Assembly (NCBI GenBank): GCA_946406275.1
Contig: CAMJJZ010000018.1
Coordinates: 1 to 18,906 of the forward strand
Direction: 5' to 3'
DNA: 18,906 bases
Source: an uncultured Bacteroidales bacterium
GTDB taxonomy: Bacteria > Bacteroidota > Bacteroidia > Bacteroidales > UBA932
Position numbers and translations under genes: made by a program. The notes under the pieces are model-generated. The model was not told the origin of the DNA and ran no database searches. It worked only from the letters and a program-made list of their open reading frames with translations. Shown here one piece after another: positions 8,701 through 15,949 of the stretch (positions are counted from its first letter, which is position 1; the number at the start of each line of letters is the position of its first letter).

Positions 8701-9528
8701 ATAGACCAGATCACCCGCTACGGAGACCTTTACAAGAACGACTCCGTTCAGGCTGGCGCATCCCTCTTTGGAGATGCGGAGGAAATGAAGCCGGAGCGTC
8801 CGGGCCTCCCGGAAGGCGTTCCCAACGTGGATATAATGGAGGAACTCCAGAGGGAGAAGGACCTTGTGGGAATGTACCTGAGTTCGCATCCGCTGGATCG
8901 CTATGACTTTGAGATAAAGAATTTCGCCACCTGCAAGATAAATGACCTTCAGGATCTGATTGCCGATTGCGACACCAAGAAAAAGACCGCCAAAGTGTCC
9001 ATTGCCGGCATTGTAACGGATTTCAAGCAGCTCACCACAAAGGCCGGGAAACCCTATTCCCGCACCATGCTGGAAGACTATTCCGGCTCCTTTGAGCTAA
9101 CCCTCTTTGGTAAGGACCACGAGGTCTTTATGCAGTATATGCAGCCAAAGGCCACCCTGTTCCTTGAAGGTGAGATAGCAGAGAAATACTTCCTGAAGCC
9201 GGAAGAAAAGGCGCAGGGTAAACCCGCGCCTCCGTACGTATTCAAACTCCGTAAGGTTACCCTCCTTGGCAATGTGGCCGAAGACCTCCTTGGCGGCTTC
9301 TCCATGGATATTACCACTCCCATGCTCACGGACAAGTTCCGTAAGGACCTAGTGAATGTGGTGAAGCACCATAAGGGCAATATCCCCCTCACGCTGTATC
9401 TTTATGACCCCCAGACCCGCTACCGCATCCAGTTCTACTCCAAGAAGTTCCAGGTAGCCGTCACATCTGAGTTCATCCGTGACCTCCACAATATCGGCAT
9501 AGAACACTACGAGGTTGTGAAGAAGTAG
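5785..9528 (+). CDS. dnaE: DNA polymerase III alpha subunit
   Basis: The 1247-residue protein is the replicative polymerase catalytic subunit. Order of domains: PHP (1-about 280), palm and thumb (about 340-640), fingers and helix-hairpin-helix region (about 640-1050) and a C-terminal OB fold (about 1070-1180). Two catalytic aspartates lie in PDIDVDF (433-439) and the third is Asp631 in MLKMDFLGL; the nucleotide-binding VGPGRGSAAGS is at 391-401. The PHP domain keeps HLHVHT (5-10), TDHG (39-42), GCE (65-67), His84, Cys134 and NDAH (210-213), so its metal site looks complete, unlike that of E. coli. No DnaQ-type exonuclease is fused. The start is the standard family start. It runs convergently into clpB with seven bases between stops and no terminator between them. 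Confidence 0.97.
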   Translation: MSFVHLHVHTQYSILDGLSSIENLFNRADELGMPAIAITDHGNMFGVKEFFKYAKKHPNVKPIIGCEIYVSKGDHRLKEKGYYHLILLAKNYTGYLNLVKIVSEGHINGMYYRPRVSHEIIEKYHEGLICSSACLAGEIPRLIMAHDDAGVEKAIEWHKRVFGEDYYLEVMKHPTEVPGLSNDLYEQQCYYTEEIFKLADKHGVKVIATNDAHFVRKEDGPVHDRLICLTTNSFIDDPQRLRYTQQEYIKTEEEMAALFPDHPEALANTLEVADKIETYSIDRDPVLPVYEIDPAFMADIDKHLEQYKDVIDAGRCDKHGTYRGDGFCHSVAYLCHLTYKGAHERYGETLTQEQSERIDFELKTICRMGFPDYFLIVQDYIAASRAMGSMVGPGRGSAAGSVVAYCLKITNLDPIKYQLLFERFLNPDRISMPDIDVDFEDLTKAHQYVEDKYGASHVSRVITFGTMAAKSAIKDVARISHVSIDESNRLTKMVPDRLSEKKEKEYPFNPKLDELKPGFKVVERDGKTFQVGMEDVDVKINLKNCYRLVPEFIEELKNGPEINKEVLKYAQALEGCVRQVGMHACATIIGRGDLTEYLPITLSQDKDTGLYVRTSQYDGHYIEDVGMLKMDFLGLITLQIIHNCLDLIKEHHGEDIDIEAIPIDDKPTLELYGRGDTTSVFQFESEGMKSWLQRLKPERFEDLIAMNALYRPGPMDYIPDFVARKQGEQKIEYDLPEMEEFLQDTYGVTVYQEQVMLLSQKLAGFTKGEADKLRKAMGKKQIDILNSLKDKFMAGGKANGHPEKVLDKIWKDWEKFAQYAFNKSHATCYAWVSYQTGWLKAHYPSEFFASCLNCAKSMEETVKIMDDCKSHGIKILGPDVNESSGQFTVNAKGDVRFALSSIKGFGGNIVDAIVKERDENGLFSDVYDFVERMSGCVNRKSFENLVKSGALDSFGHPRGMYFLPGKGGGDLFIDQITRYGDLYKNDSVQAGASLFGDAEEMKPERPGLPEGVPNVDIMEELQREKDLVGMYLSSHPLDRYDFEIKNFATCKINDLQDLIADCDTKKKTAKVSIAGIVTDFKQLTTKAGKPYSRTMLEDYSGSFELTLFGKDHEVFMQYMQPKATLFLEGEIAEKYFLKPEEKAQGKPAPPYVFKLRKVTLLGNVAEDLLGGFSMDITTPMLTDKFRKDLVNVVKHHKGNIPLTLYLYDPQTRYRIQFYSKKFQVAVTSEFIRDLHNIGIEHYEVVKK

Positions 9529-9535
9529 GGGGCGT

Positions 9536-11701
9536 TTATCGCACCACAACCTCGCCGCCAAGGGCGTCCACGTGGACCGTGCTGTCCTTCTTCACCGTGC
9601 CGTCAAGGATGGCCTTGGCAAGGAGGTTCACAAGTTCACGCTGCATGACCCTCTTCACGGGACGGGCGCCGTATGCGGGGTCATAGCCCTTCTCTACCAT
9701 ATGGTCTTCAAAGGCGGATGTAAACTCTACGCTTATGCCGCTGTCTGAGAGGCGTTTACGGAGTTCTTCCTCCTGCAGGTGCAGGATGTCACGGATATCG
9801 GCCTTGGTTAGAGGGTCGAACATTATTATCTCGTCGATTCGGTTCAGGAACTCCGGACGGACGGTCTGCTTCAGGACGTCCAGGACGCGGGAGGAGCATT
9901 CGTCCAGCATCTGACGGCGCTTTGTGAGGGCATCCATATCAATGCCGTTCACCTCAGGGAGGCGCTCCATGTAGGACTGGATTATATCGGCCCCGGCGTT
10001 GGAGGTCATGATGAGAATGGTGTTCTTGAAGTCCACGGTGCGGCCCTTGTTGTCCGTGAGACGGCCGTCGTCAAGCACCTGCAGGAGCACGTTGAAAACG
10101 TCCGGGTGGGCCTTCTCAATCTCGTCCAGAAGCACCACGGAGTAGGGTTTACGTCGCACGGCCTCGGTTAACTGGCCGCCTTCATCGTAGCCGACGTATC
10201 CCGGAGGCGCGCCTACAAGACGGCTCACAGTGTGACGCTCCTGATATTCGCTCATATCAATACGCGTCATCATGTTCTCGTCGTTGAACAGGAATTCGGC
10301 CAGGGCCTTTGCAAGTTCAGTCTTGCCCACGCCGGTGGTGCCCATGAAGAGGAAGCTGCCGATAGGCCGCTTCTCGTTGGAAAGCCCGGCGCGGTTACGG
10401 CGCACGGCATCGGCCACGGCCTTGATGGCGGCGTCCTGGCCAACAACCCTCTTATGGAGTTCTGCCTCCATCCTTAGGAGTTTTTCCTTCTCTGATTCCA
10501 GCATACGTTTTACGGGGATGCCGGTCCATTTGGCCACCACTTCCGCAATGTCTTCCGGGGTAACAGCCTCTGTGACAATTGGTTCCTTGATGGCTTCCGC
10601 CTTTGCGGTGAGTTCGTCTATGCGTTTCTGCGTTGCGGCCATCTTGCCGTAGCGGATCTCCGCTACCTTTGCGTAGTCGCCGGTCCTTTCGGCCTGTTTG
10701 GCCTGGATGGCAAGGTCTTCAAGGCTCTGGCGGGAGGTCTGGAGCCCTTCCAGGATCTCCTTCTCCGCGTTCCAGCGCTTCATAAGCTCGTCTCGCTTTG
10801 TCTGAAGGTCCTTTAGTTCGGCCTCCAGCTTATCCATCTTGGCCGATGCCCCCTCACGCTTAATAGCCTCACGCTCAATTTCTTTCTGGCGGATGGCGGA
10901 GTTTAGGTCGTCAATTGGCTCCGGCACGGAGTTCATCTCCAGGCGGAGTTTTGAGGCGGCCTCGTCCACAAGGTCTATGGCCTTGTCCGGAAGGAAACGG
11001 CTGGTTATGTAACGGTGACTGAGGTTCACGGCCGCTATGAGGGCGTCGTCCTCAATGCGCACCTTGTGGTGGTTCTCATAGCGCTCCTTAAGGCCACGCA
11101 AGATGGCAATGGACTCCGCCGGGCTTGGCTCATCCACCATCACCATCTGGAACCTTCGCTCAAGGGCTTTATCGGCCTCAAAATACTTCTGATATTCATC
11201 AAGGGTGGTGCTGCCGATGGTCCTCAGTTCTCCGCGGGCAAGGGCCGGTTTCAAGATGTTGGAAGCGTCCATTGCGCCGCTGGTGCGGCCTGCGCCAACA
11301 AGGGTGTGGATTTCATCGATGAAAAGGATTATCTCGCCGGCGCTGTCCACAACTTCCTTCACAACGCCCTTCAGACGCTCCTCAAACTCTCCCTGATACT
11401 TTGCGCCCGCAATGAGCGCGCCCATATCCAGTGAGTATACCTTCTTTGATTTAAGGTTTTCCGGCACCTGCCCATTCACTATGTTCTGGGCTATGCCTTC
11501 AGATATTGCTGTTTTACCCACACCCGGTTCACCAACCAGTATGGGGTTGTTCTTGGTGCGGCGGGAAAGGATCTGGAGCACGCGGCGGATTTCGTCGTCA
11601 CGGCCTATCACCGGGTCCAGTTTCCCCTGTGCAGCACGTTCGTTGAGGTTTATTGCAAACCTCTGCAGGAATGATTGATTATTATTGTTGTTCTGATCCA
11701 T
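9536..11701 (-). CDS. clpB: ATP-dependent chaperone ClpB lacking the N-terminal domain
   Basis: ClpB is a cytoplasmic AAA+ disaggregase that works with DnaK. This 721-residue form has the first ATPase module with Walker A GEPGVGKT (57-64), pore tyrosine Tyr102 in KYQGE and Walker B ILFIDEIH (125-132). The long coiled-coil middle domain (about 265-390) marks it as ClpB rather than ClpC. The second ATPase module has GTTGVGKT (454-461), pore loop GYVGYDEGG (501-509) and Walker [13 protein letters not shown] (522-533). Usual ClpB is about 860 residues. The N-terminal Clp_N domain of about 145 residues is absent and replaced by a short Asn-rich start (MDQNNNNNQ). The ATG is supported by AAGGAGGA seven bases upstream, and the 208 bases before it are too few to hold a Clp_N domain, so the short form appears genuine rather than a miscalled start. 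Confidence 0.95.
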   Translation of the reverse strand: MDQNNNNNQSFLQRFAINLNERAAQGKLDPVIGRDDEIRRVLQILSRRTKNNPILVGEPGVGKTAISEGIAQNIVNGQVPENLKSKKVYSLDMGALIAGAKYQGEFEERLKGVVKEVVDSAGEIILFIDEIHTLVGAGRTSGAMDASNILKPALARGELRTIGSTTLDEYQKYFEADKALERRFQMVMVDEPSPAESIAILRGLKERYENHHKVRIEDDALIAAVNLSHRYITSRFLPDKAIDLVDEAASKLRLEMNSVPEPIDDLNSAIRQKEIEREAIKREGASAKMDKLEAELKDLQTKRDELMKRWNAEKEILEGLQTSRQSLEDLAIQAKQAERTGDYAKVAEIRYGKMAATQKRIDELTAKAEAIKEPIVTEAVTPEDIAEVVAKWTGIPVKRMLESEKEKLLRMEAELHKRVVGQDAAIKAVADAVRRNRAGLSNEKRPIGSFLFMGTTGVGKTELAKALAEFLFNDENMMTRIDMSEYQERHTVSRLVGAPPGYVGYDEGGQLTEAVRRKPYSVVLLDEIEKAHPDVFNVLLQVLDDGRLTDNKGRTVDFKNTILIMTSNAGADIIQSYMERLPEVNGIDMDALTKRRQMLDECSSRVLDVLKQTVRPEFLNRIDEIIMFDPLTKADIRDILHLQEEELRKRLSDSGISVEFTSAFEDHMVEKGYDPAYGARPVKRVMQRELVNLLAKAILDGTVKKDSTVHVDALGGEVVVR

Positions 11702-11708
11702 AGTTTTG

Positions 11709-11716
11709 TCCTCCTT
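11709..11716 (-). promoter_or_regulatory. Canonical Shine-Dalgarno site of clpB
   Basis: Read on the minus strand the sequence is AAGGAGGA, with seven bases to the clpB ATG. It fixes the short start. Such strong sites are uncommon in Bacteroidetes, and I see none before the other genes here. The sequence CTCCT (minus strand, 11753-11749) upstream in the leader is complementary to the AGGAG within it. Confidence 0.8.
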
Positions 11717-11757
11717 GTGCTATGGATAGAATCAATCTCCGTTCCGTTAGGAGTTTC

Positions 11758-11772
11758 CTGCCATTTTGGCAG
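11758..11772 (-). other. Hairpin in the clpB leader region
   Basis: CTGCCA (11758-11763) and TGGCAG (11767-11772) form a perfect six-base stem with a three-base loop. It lies about 60 bases before the clpB start, in the interval that should contain its promoter or leader. It does not match CIRCE. I find no TAnnTTTG box for clpB in this interval. Confidence 0.4.
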
Positions 11773-11829
11773 TGCCGGTTCCGTTCCGGGACGCCGTGGG
11801 GCTAAACAACTCATTCACAGATCATTATA

Positions 11830-11865
11830 CAAAAACGTCTACCTGGTTTCGGGTAGACGTTTTTG
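11830..11865 (-). terminator. Terminator between the DUF4923-like gene and clpB
   Basis: A perfect 14-base inverted repeat (11830-11843 with 11852-11865, core ACGTCTACC/GGTAGACGT) encloses an 8-base loop and ends in a five-T tract in both directions. It should end the minus-strand transcript coming from the gene at 11910-12563, so clpB needs its own promoter within the next 130 bases. Confidence 0.85.
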
Positions 11866-11909
11866 CGTAAATGCTTTATAGTTAGCGTGTTATCTCCACG
11901 CACTACAAA

Positions 11910-12563
11910 TTACTTCACCAGCTTGAAGCCAATGCGGAATTGGTCGTAGCCGTCGGCAAGACCTGCGATGGCCTTGATCTCTGAGGACTTTTCACCAAGC
12001 TGCTTGGAAACCTTCTTCATGAAATCCAGGAGTTTGTCGGCGGTGAACAGCATCTTGGCGCCGTTAAGGCTGCTCTCAAGGGTGCCGGTCATGCACAGGA
12101 ACTTCATGGTCTTTCCAAAGGTGAGGGTGACGGTCTTTTCTCCATCACCAACCTTGTAGGTGCCGGGGAGTGCCAGGGGGCCGCAGTTGAGGACAAAGCT
12201 GTTGTCTTCTGCGTTGAATGTGAAGGTCATTGCACCGGGCTTGATGCCAATCTTTGCAAGATATTCATCGGCTTTGGATTCCATACCTGCGGTAACGGCA
12301 GTGCCGGCGAGGTTGGTGAGGACATTACCCTCTGAACTTGAAGCGGAGCATGCTACGCCATTATAGGTGTAGGTGCCGTTGAGGCTTACAGGAGCGCTGT
12401 AAACTGTGCCGGCGAGGCCGGTGAGGATGTTGCCCAGGGTGCTGAGTGTAGCATCTGAATTCTGGTTGTTTCCGCCGCCAAGAAGGCCGCCGAGGAGGCC
12501 CTGAGCGGGAGCGGTGGCAACGAATGCCACTGAAAGTGCGATAACGCTGAGGATTTTCTTCAT
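11910..12563 (-). CDS. DUF4923-like secreted protein
   Basis: The product has 217 residues from the chosen ATG. A signal peptide (MKKILSVIALSVAFVATAPAQ) is followed by a Gly-Leu and Asn-rich stretch (GLLGGLLGGGNNQN) and then a domain with features I associate with DUF4923 of Bacteroidales: a strand-rich start (SLNGTYTYNGVAC), KADEYLAKIGIKPGAMTFTFN, then GTYKVGDGEKTVTLTFG and a lipocalin-like C-terminal half. A longer open frame begins at 12617, but that would place extra residues before the signal peptide and overlap the ThiL-like gene, so 12563 is preferred. It is probably periplasmic or outer-membrane associated; the function is unknown. It follows the ThiL-like gene by 46 bases and has a possible promoter of its own in that gap. 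Confidence 0.85.
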   Translation of the reverse strand: MKKILSVIALSVAFVATAPAQGLLGGLLGGGNNQNSDATLSTLGNILTGLAGTVYSAPVSLNGTYTYNGVACSASSSEGNVLTNLAGTAVTAGMESKADEYLAKIGIKPGAMTFTFNAEDNSFVLNCGPLALPGTYKVGDGEKTVTLTFGKTMKFLCMTGTLESSLNGAKMLFTADKLLDFMKKVSKQLGEKSSEIKAIAGLADGYDQFRIGFKLVK

Positions 12564-12594
12564 GATATTATGTGATTTAATCAGTTTCCGTCCG

Positions 12595-12602
12595 TAAATA
12601 TA
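12595..12602 (-). promoter_or_regulatory. Possible weak -7 box for the DUF4923-like gene
   Basis: On the minus strand this reads TATATTTA, a seven-of-eight match to TAnnTTTG, with about 31 bases to the ATG at 12563. I see no -33 element. The gene could equally be read through from the ThiL-like gene. Confidence 0.3.
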
Positions 12603-12609
12603 AGAATTT

Positions 12610-13611
12610 TTATTCATTTTCGTCGGCCCAGCCCTGGGCTTTTACCGGAAATTCAACGCCTTCCGGGGTAACAAGTACCGTTCCGGCTTCCGGCTGGGCA
12701 AGATGGCCGATAATATCAAACGTCTGGAACTCCCGCCTGAATTTCTCCAGGTGCAGGATAGGAACCACAAACAGAATGCGGTTGTCGTCGCCGCCGTTCA
12801 TTGCGGCCGATACAGGGTCCAGGTCCAGCTCCTTTCCAAGTTGGAAACTTCCGCCTTCGAAGGGGATCTTATCGGCATAAACCTTTGCCCCAAGGCCGCT
12901 GTCGCGGGTGAGCCTCTTCAGGGAATCGGCCAGCCCGCGCGTCACAAAATATCCGTAGGAAGGGTAGATCTCAACGTCCTCCAGGCGCTCCACAACGGAT
13001 GCGTCAAGCTCCGGACGAAGATAATCTCCCACCAGCATCTTGTACTGGCTCATATCCGGCTGCGTGCCTTTCTCGGAGAACTCCTTGGCGCCCCTTTCTA
13101 GCACCTGCAGCCCAAGGAAAGCGGCTCCAAGGGCTCCTGAAACGCATATGAGGTCCTTGCTCTTTGCCGCCATCCGGCGCTTTGCGGTTAGGGCCGATGT
13201 CTCACCCGTAGCGCTCATGCTCACGTAAAGCCCGTTCTGGGACGGCTGGAGGTCCAGGTTCACGGCCTCGAAGCCGTGCTCCTTAGCCGCCACGGTAATT
13301 CCCATCCAGATGTCCTTCACCTGCGGGAGGTCCAGTTTGGCCGATATTCCAAGAATCACGTTCAGCAGCTTGGGGTGGGCCAGGGCGGCATAAAGCTCAC
13401 CCACAACGCCCACAACGCATTTATAGCCCAGATGCTTCAGGGGAAAGTACACCAGATTGAAATCCGGCCCCTCCAGGTACATCCTGGACGCCGTGATGAT
13501 ACTTCCGCCCTTGGACGTGTAACTGAGCCCGCTTACGGGGTTATAGGCCGACAGCCTGTAAAGCTGCTCTATGGCCTCAATTTTTCCTATCTCAGAGAAT
13601 GATTCTGCCAT
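12610..13611 (-). CDS. ThiL-like / AIR synthase-related protein with degenerate kinase motifs
   Basis: The 333-residue protein aligns by eye with Bacteroidetes thiamine-monophosphate kinases of the PurM/AIR synthase fold along its whole length: an N-terminal SEIGKIEAIEQLY, the family-like LEGPDFNLVYFPLKHLGYK (about 46-64), SKDLICVSGALGAAFLGLQVLER (151-173), RPELDA near 199-204 and MNGGDDNRILFVVP (271-284). The usual ATP and metal motifs are damaged. GxGDDAA is replaced near 27-37 (SGLSYTSKGGS), STDT by TASR (40-43), the NxSD aspartate by GE (71-72), and DISDGL by YFVTRGL (221-227). One aspartate, Asp120, may remain from GGDT. It is therefore probably not an active ThiL and could be a non-catalytic or repurposed homolog. 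It lies three bases after the small periplasmic-protein gene, so the two are likely co-transcribed. Confidence 0.8.
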   Translation of the reverse strand: MAESFSEIGKIEAIEQLYRLSAYNPVSGLSYTSKGGSIITASRMYLEGPDFNLVYFPLKHLGYKCVVGVVGELYAALAHPKLLNVILGISAKLDLPQVKDIWMGITVAAKEHGFEAVNLDLQPSQNGLYVSMSATGETSALTAKRRMAAKSKDLICVSGALGAAFLGLQVLERGAKEFSEKGTQPDMSQYKMLVGDYLRPELDASVVERLEDVEIYPSYGYFVTRGLADSLKRLTRDSGLGAKVYADKIPFEGGSFQLGKELDLDPVSAAMNGGDDNRILFVVPILHLEKFRREFQTFDIIGHLAQPEAGTVLVTPEGVEFPVKAQGWADENE

Positions 13612-13614
13612 ATG

Positions 13615-14025
13615 CTAGTTGGTCTTTTTTCGCTTTTCCCTTTCCTTCTGGGCGCGTTTGCCGCCGCTCTTCCAGTATTTTTCCCACTGCTCCTCTGTGA
13701 AGAAACGCCTGTAGGCGGAGTCAATCTTCTCCATCCATTTGTCGGAAACGGCCATATAAAGGTCTGAGTTCTCAACGCGGGCCTTCTGCATGTCAAGAAT
13801 CTCTTCCTGGCGTGCGCGAAGGTCATGGTTAAGCGTGGAATCCACATAGAATTCCTGCCAGTATTCAAGGTCCAGCATATCTGTGAGGCGCTTGACCTCC
13901 TTATCTATGAATTCTGTCATCTGCTTTTCCCTCTGCTCCGGAGTCTGGGGCGGATTCTGGGCCGATACCCCCACGCTCAGGAACAAACAAGGCAGGGCAG
14001 CAATGATAATCTTACAAATTTTCAT
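13615..14025 (-). CDS. Small periplasmic protein of unknown function
   Basis: The 136-residue product starts with a signal peptide (MKICKIIIAALPCLFLSVGVSAQ). The mature part is helical and charged, with PEQREKQ near 31-37, a central segment rich in acidic and aromatic residues (LDLEYWQEFYVDSTL) and a strongly basic tail (KRAQKEREKRKK). The spacing of helices loosely recalls Spy/LTXXQ-like periplasmic proteins, but I cannot assign a family. The open frame extends upstream to 14178, but the signal peptide and a good promoter place the start at 14025. It heads the minus-strand unit and is followed after three bases by the ThiL-like gene. Confidence 0.8.
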   Translation of the reverse strand: MKICKIIIAALPCLFLSVGVSAQNPPQTPEQREKQMTEFIDKEVKRLTDMLDLEYWQEFYVDSTLNHDLRARQEEILDMQKARVENSDLYMAVSDKWMEKIDSAYRRFFTEEQWEKYWKSGGKRAQKEREKRKKTN

Positions 14026-14032
14026 ATCTTTG
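14025..14032 (+). promoter_or_regulatory. -7 box for the C69 dipeptidase gene
   Basis: TATCTTTG matches TAnnTTTG and lies 36 bases before the ATG at 14069. Its first base is also the first base of the start codon of the minus-strand gene, so the two divergent promoters and leaders overlap. No clear -33 is seen. Confidence 0.55.
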
Positions 14033-14052
14033 TAGTCTTGTAAACTCAAATG

Positions 14053-14084
14053 CAAAAATACGCATTTAATGGAAAAAGGACAAA
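14053..14084 (-). promoter_or_regulatory. Complete Bacteroidetes-type promoter of the minus-strand unit
   Basis: On the minus strand a -33 TTTG (14084-14081) is followed by a 20-base spacer and a -7 TATTTTTG (14060-14053), as in the classic TTTG/TAnnTTTG arrangement. Transcription should start near 14047, about 20 bases before the ATG at 14025. The -33 lies inside the coding region of the divergent C69 gene. Confidence 0.7.
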
Positions 14085-15859
14085 TACTCAAATCTCTTCT
14101 GGTGGCAGGCGCTCTCCTTGCCGCCAACATAGAAGGCAATACTTGTACCAATGTGATCGTAAGCCGCGGCGCTAGCAAGGACGGCTCCGTCCTGGTGTCC
14201 TACGCCGCAGACTCCCATTACCTCTTCGGTGAGCTCTATTACCGCCCCGCAGTGGACTGGGACCCCGGCAGTACCCTCAACATCTACGACTGGGACTCCA
14301 ACCGCTACATCGGAGACATAGAGCAGGTTCCCCACACCTTCCAGACCGTGGGCAACATGAACGAGTACCAGGTGATCATCGGAGAAACCACCTGGGGCGG
14401 CCGTCCGGAACTTGAGGACAAGAAGGGAGGCATAGACTACGGCTCCCTCATCTACATTACCCTCCAGAGGGCAAAATCGGCCCGTGAAGCCATTGACATC
14501 ATTGTAGACCTTGCCAACACCTACGGCTACGCGTCGGAGGGAGAGACCTTCTCCATTGCCGATAAAAACGAGGCCTGGATCATGGAACTCATCGGCAAGG
14601 GAATGAATATCCGCAACGGCGTCAACGTGAACAAGGGCATCGTGTGGGTGGCCCGCCGCGTCCCCGACGGAGCAATCTGCGCCCACGCCAACCAGGCCCG
14701 CATCGGCACATTCCCGCTGGATGACCCTGACAACTGCCTCTACGCCCCGGACGTAATCCGTTTCGCCCGCCGCAAAGGCTATTTTGACGGGGCCGATTCC
14801 GAGTTTTCCTTCAAGAAGGCTTATTGTCCGGCCGATTTCGGCACCGTCCGCGGCTGCGACGCCCGCGCCTGGAGCGCCTTCAACATCCTCACGGACGGCT
14901 GGTTCTCCTTCTATGACGAGGAAGGCAATGCCGTCACAAAGGACGCCTACAGTTATCTGGATTACGTGATGGGCAAGAATCTGGAAGGGGACTTCCCGCT
15001 CTTCGTTTTCCCCCGCAAGAAAGTTGGCGTAAAGGAACTGGCCGATGTTATGAGGGACCACTTCGAGGGCACCCCCATGGACATGACCCAGGATATCGGC
15101 GCAGGCGGAAATGCCCTCCCGTACCGCTGGAGGCCCATGGAGTGGGAGTTTGACGGCAAAACCTATGTGAACGAGCGCGCAATCGCCACCCAGCAGACAG
15201 GTTTCTGGTTCGTCGGCCAGGCCCGTAACTACGTCCCTGACGTTGTTGGCGGCATCCTGTGGTTCGGCACGGACGATGCAGCAACCTCCTACCTTTCACC
15301 CATCTACACTTCCGTCACAAAGATTCCGGAATGCTTCCGTGAAGGTAACGGAGACCTCCTTCACTATTCTCCCACCGCGTCCTTCTGGATCAACAACCGC
15401 ATTTCAAACGCCTGCTACAAGATGTACAACATCATGGCCCCTTATGTGAGGGCAAAGGTGGATTCCTTCGAGCGTGACCAGATGGAGCGCCGCACCCATT
15501 CCGTAGACTCAATGGCCGTTGTCATGTACAACCAGGTGGTAGTGAAGCTCCAGAAGAAGCTCTCATCCAAGGGGGACGTCATGGTGTCTTCCAAGCCATT
15601 TGCCAAAGTGGTGAAGTACGTCACAGATTACTCCGTGAACACAGCCCAGGAGCAGTTTTCAGCATGGCAGAAGCTGGAGGAAGAGCTCCTGATAAAATTC
15701 ATGGACGGTAACGTCAAGCCCCAGAACCCCGACGGCACTTTCATGCATTCAGAGTTCTCCAAGGGTATCCCTGAGAAAATTGAGTGGCCCGGCTACACGG
15801 AGCTCTGGAAAGAAACCGTAGCCCAGGAGCACGGAGAAACCATCGTCGTTCCGGAATAG
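14069..15859 (+). CDS. C69-family dipeptidase
   Basis: The 596-residue protein belongs to peptidase family C69 (PepD-type), N-terminal-nucleophile hydrolases that cleave dipeptides. A hydrophobic leader (about 7-21) precedes Cys26 in TCTNVIVSRGASKDGS, which fits the catalytic cysteine of the family, exposed after removal of the leader. Further family blocks follow: SYAADSHYLFGELYYRP, the IGETTWGGRPEL segment near 104-115, YGSLIYITLQRAKSAREAI, SIADKNEAWIMELIGKG, and WVARRVPDGAICAHANQARI. The length is usual for Bacteroidales members. The protein is probably periplasmic. A -7 box lies 36 bases upstream, divergent from the minus-strand unit. No hairpin plus T-tract follows; instead an interspersed repeat lies just after the stop. 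A long open frame on its opposite strand is a compositional shadow. Confidence 0.94.
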   Translation: MEKGQILKSLLVAGALLAANIEGNTCTNVIVSRGASKDGSVLVSYAADSHYLFGELYYRPAVDWDPGSTLNIYDWDSNRYIGDIEQVPHTFQTVGNMNEYQVIIGETTWGGRPELEDKKGGIDYGSLIYITLQRAKSAREAIDIIVDLANTYGYASEGETFSIADKNEAWIMELIGKGMNIRNGVNVNKGIVWVARRVPDGAICAHANQARIGTFPLDDPDNCLYAPDVIRFARRKGYFDGADSEFSFKKAYCPADFGTVRGCDARAWSAFNILTDGWFSFYDEEGNAVTKDAYSYLDYVMGKNLEGDFPLFVFPRKKVGVKELADVMRDHFEGTPMDMTQDIGAGGNALPYRWRPMEWEFDGKTYVNERAIATQQTGFWFVGQARNYVPDVVGGILWFGTDDAATSYLSPIYTSVTKIPECFREGNGDLLHYSPTASFWINNRISNACYKMYNIMAPYVRAKVDSFERDQMERRTHSVDSMAVVMYNQVVVKLQKKLSSKGDVMVSSKPFAKVVKYVTDYSVNTAQEQFSAWQKLEEELLIKFMDGNVKPQNPDGTFMHSEFSKGIPEKIEWPGYTELWKETVAQEHGETIVVPE

Positions 15860-15863
15860 TGTA

Positions 15864-15906
15864 GTCATTCTGAGCGTAGCCCGAAGGGCGAAGTCGAAGA
15901 ATCTCA
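15864..15906 (+). repeat. Interspersed repeat, long copy, after the C69 gene
   Basis: This 43-base copy begins GTCATTCTGAGCG and ends CGAAGAATCTCA, like the 28-base copy in dsbD, with an extra centre containing the hairpin GCCC-GAA-GGGC (15880-15890). ATTCT and AGAAT near the ends can also pair. It sits four bases after the C69 stop and covers the expected -33 position of the next promoter. Confidence 0.85.
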
Positions 15907-15917
15907 ATTATTTATAT

Positions 15918-15925
15918 TATATTTG
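15918..15925 (+). promoter_or_regulatory. -7 box of the envelope gene cluster
   Basis: TATATTTG is a full match to TAnnTTTG and ends 24 bases before the ATG at 15950. It overlaps a TTG at 15923 that could otherwise be taken as an earlier start, which argues for 15950. The -33 position falls inside the neighbouring repeat and shows no TTTG. Confidence 0.6.
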
Positions 15926-15949
15926 TCTCAGACTAACACACACCGCCAT

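Noticed and set aside
11739..11790. CIRCE or other known heat-shock operator before clpB
   Set aside because: No TTAGCACTC/GAGTGCTAA pair is present; only a short CTGCCA/TGGCAG hairpin and repeated GTTCCGTT words are seen.
11702..11909. A frameshifted or separated Clp_N domain upstream of clpB
   Set aside because: The interval is too short for 145 residues, holds a terminator hairpin, and I see no Clp_N-like translation there.
12564..12617. Longer start for the DUF4923-like protein
   Set aside because: It would place 18 residues ahead of a clear signal peptide and overlap the upstream gene's stop.
14026..14178. Longer start for the small periplasmic protein
   Set aside because: The extension runs through the divergent promoters and into the C69 gene; the signal peptide begins at 14025.
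14066..15061. Long open frame of 331 codons on the strand opposite the C69 dipeptidase gene
   Set aside because: It has no signal peptide, family motif or promoter, and its composition is what the GC-rich third positions of the real gene produce in antisense.
15923..15949. Earlier TTG start for the secreted protein gene
   Set aside because: It would add residues before a complete signal peptide and overlaps the TATATTTG promoter box; the ATG at 15950 fits better.
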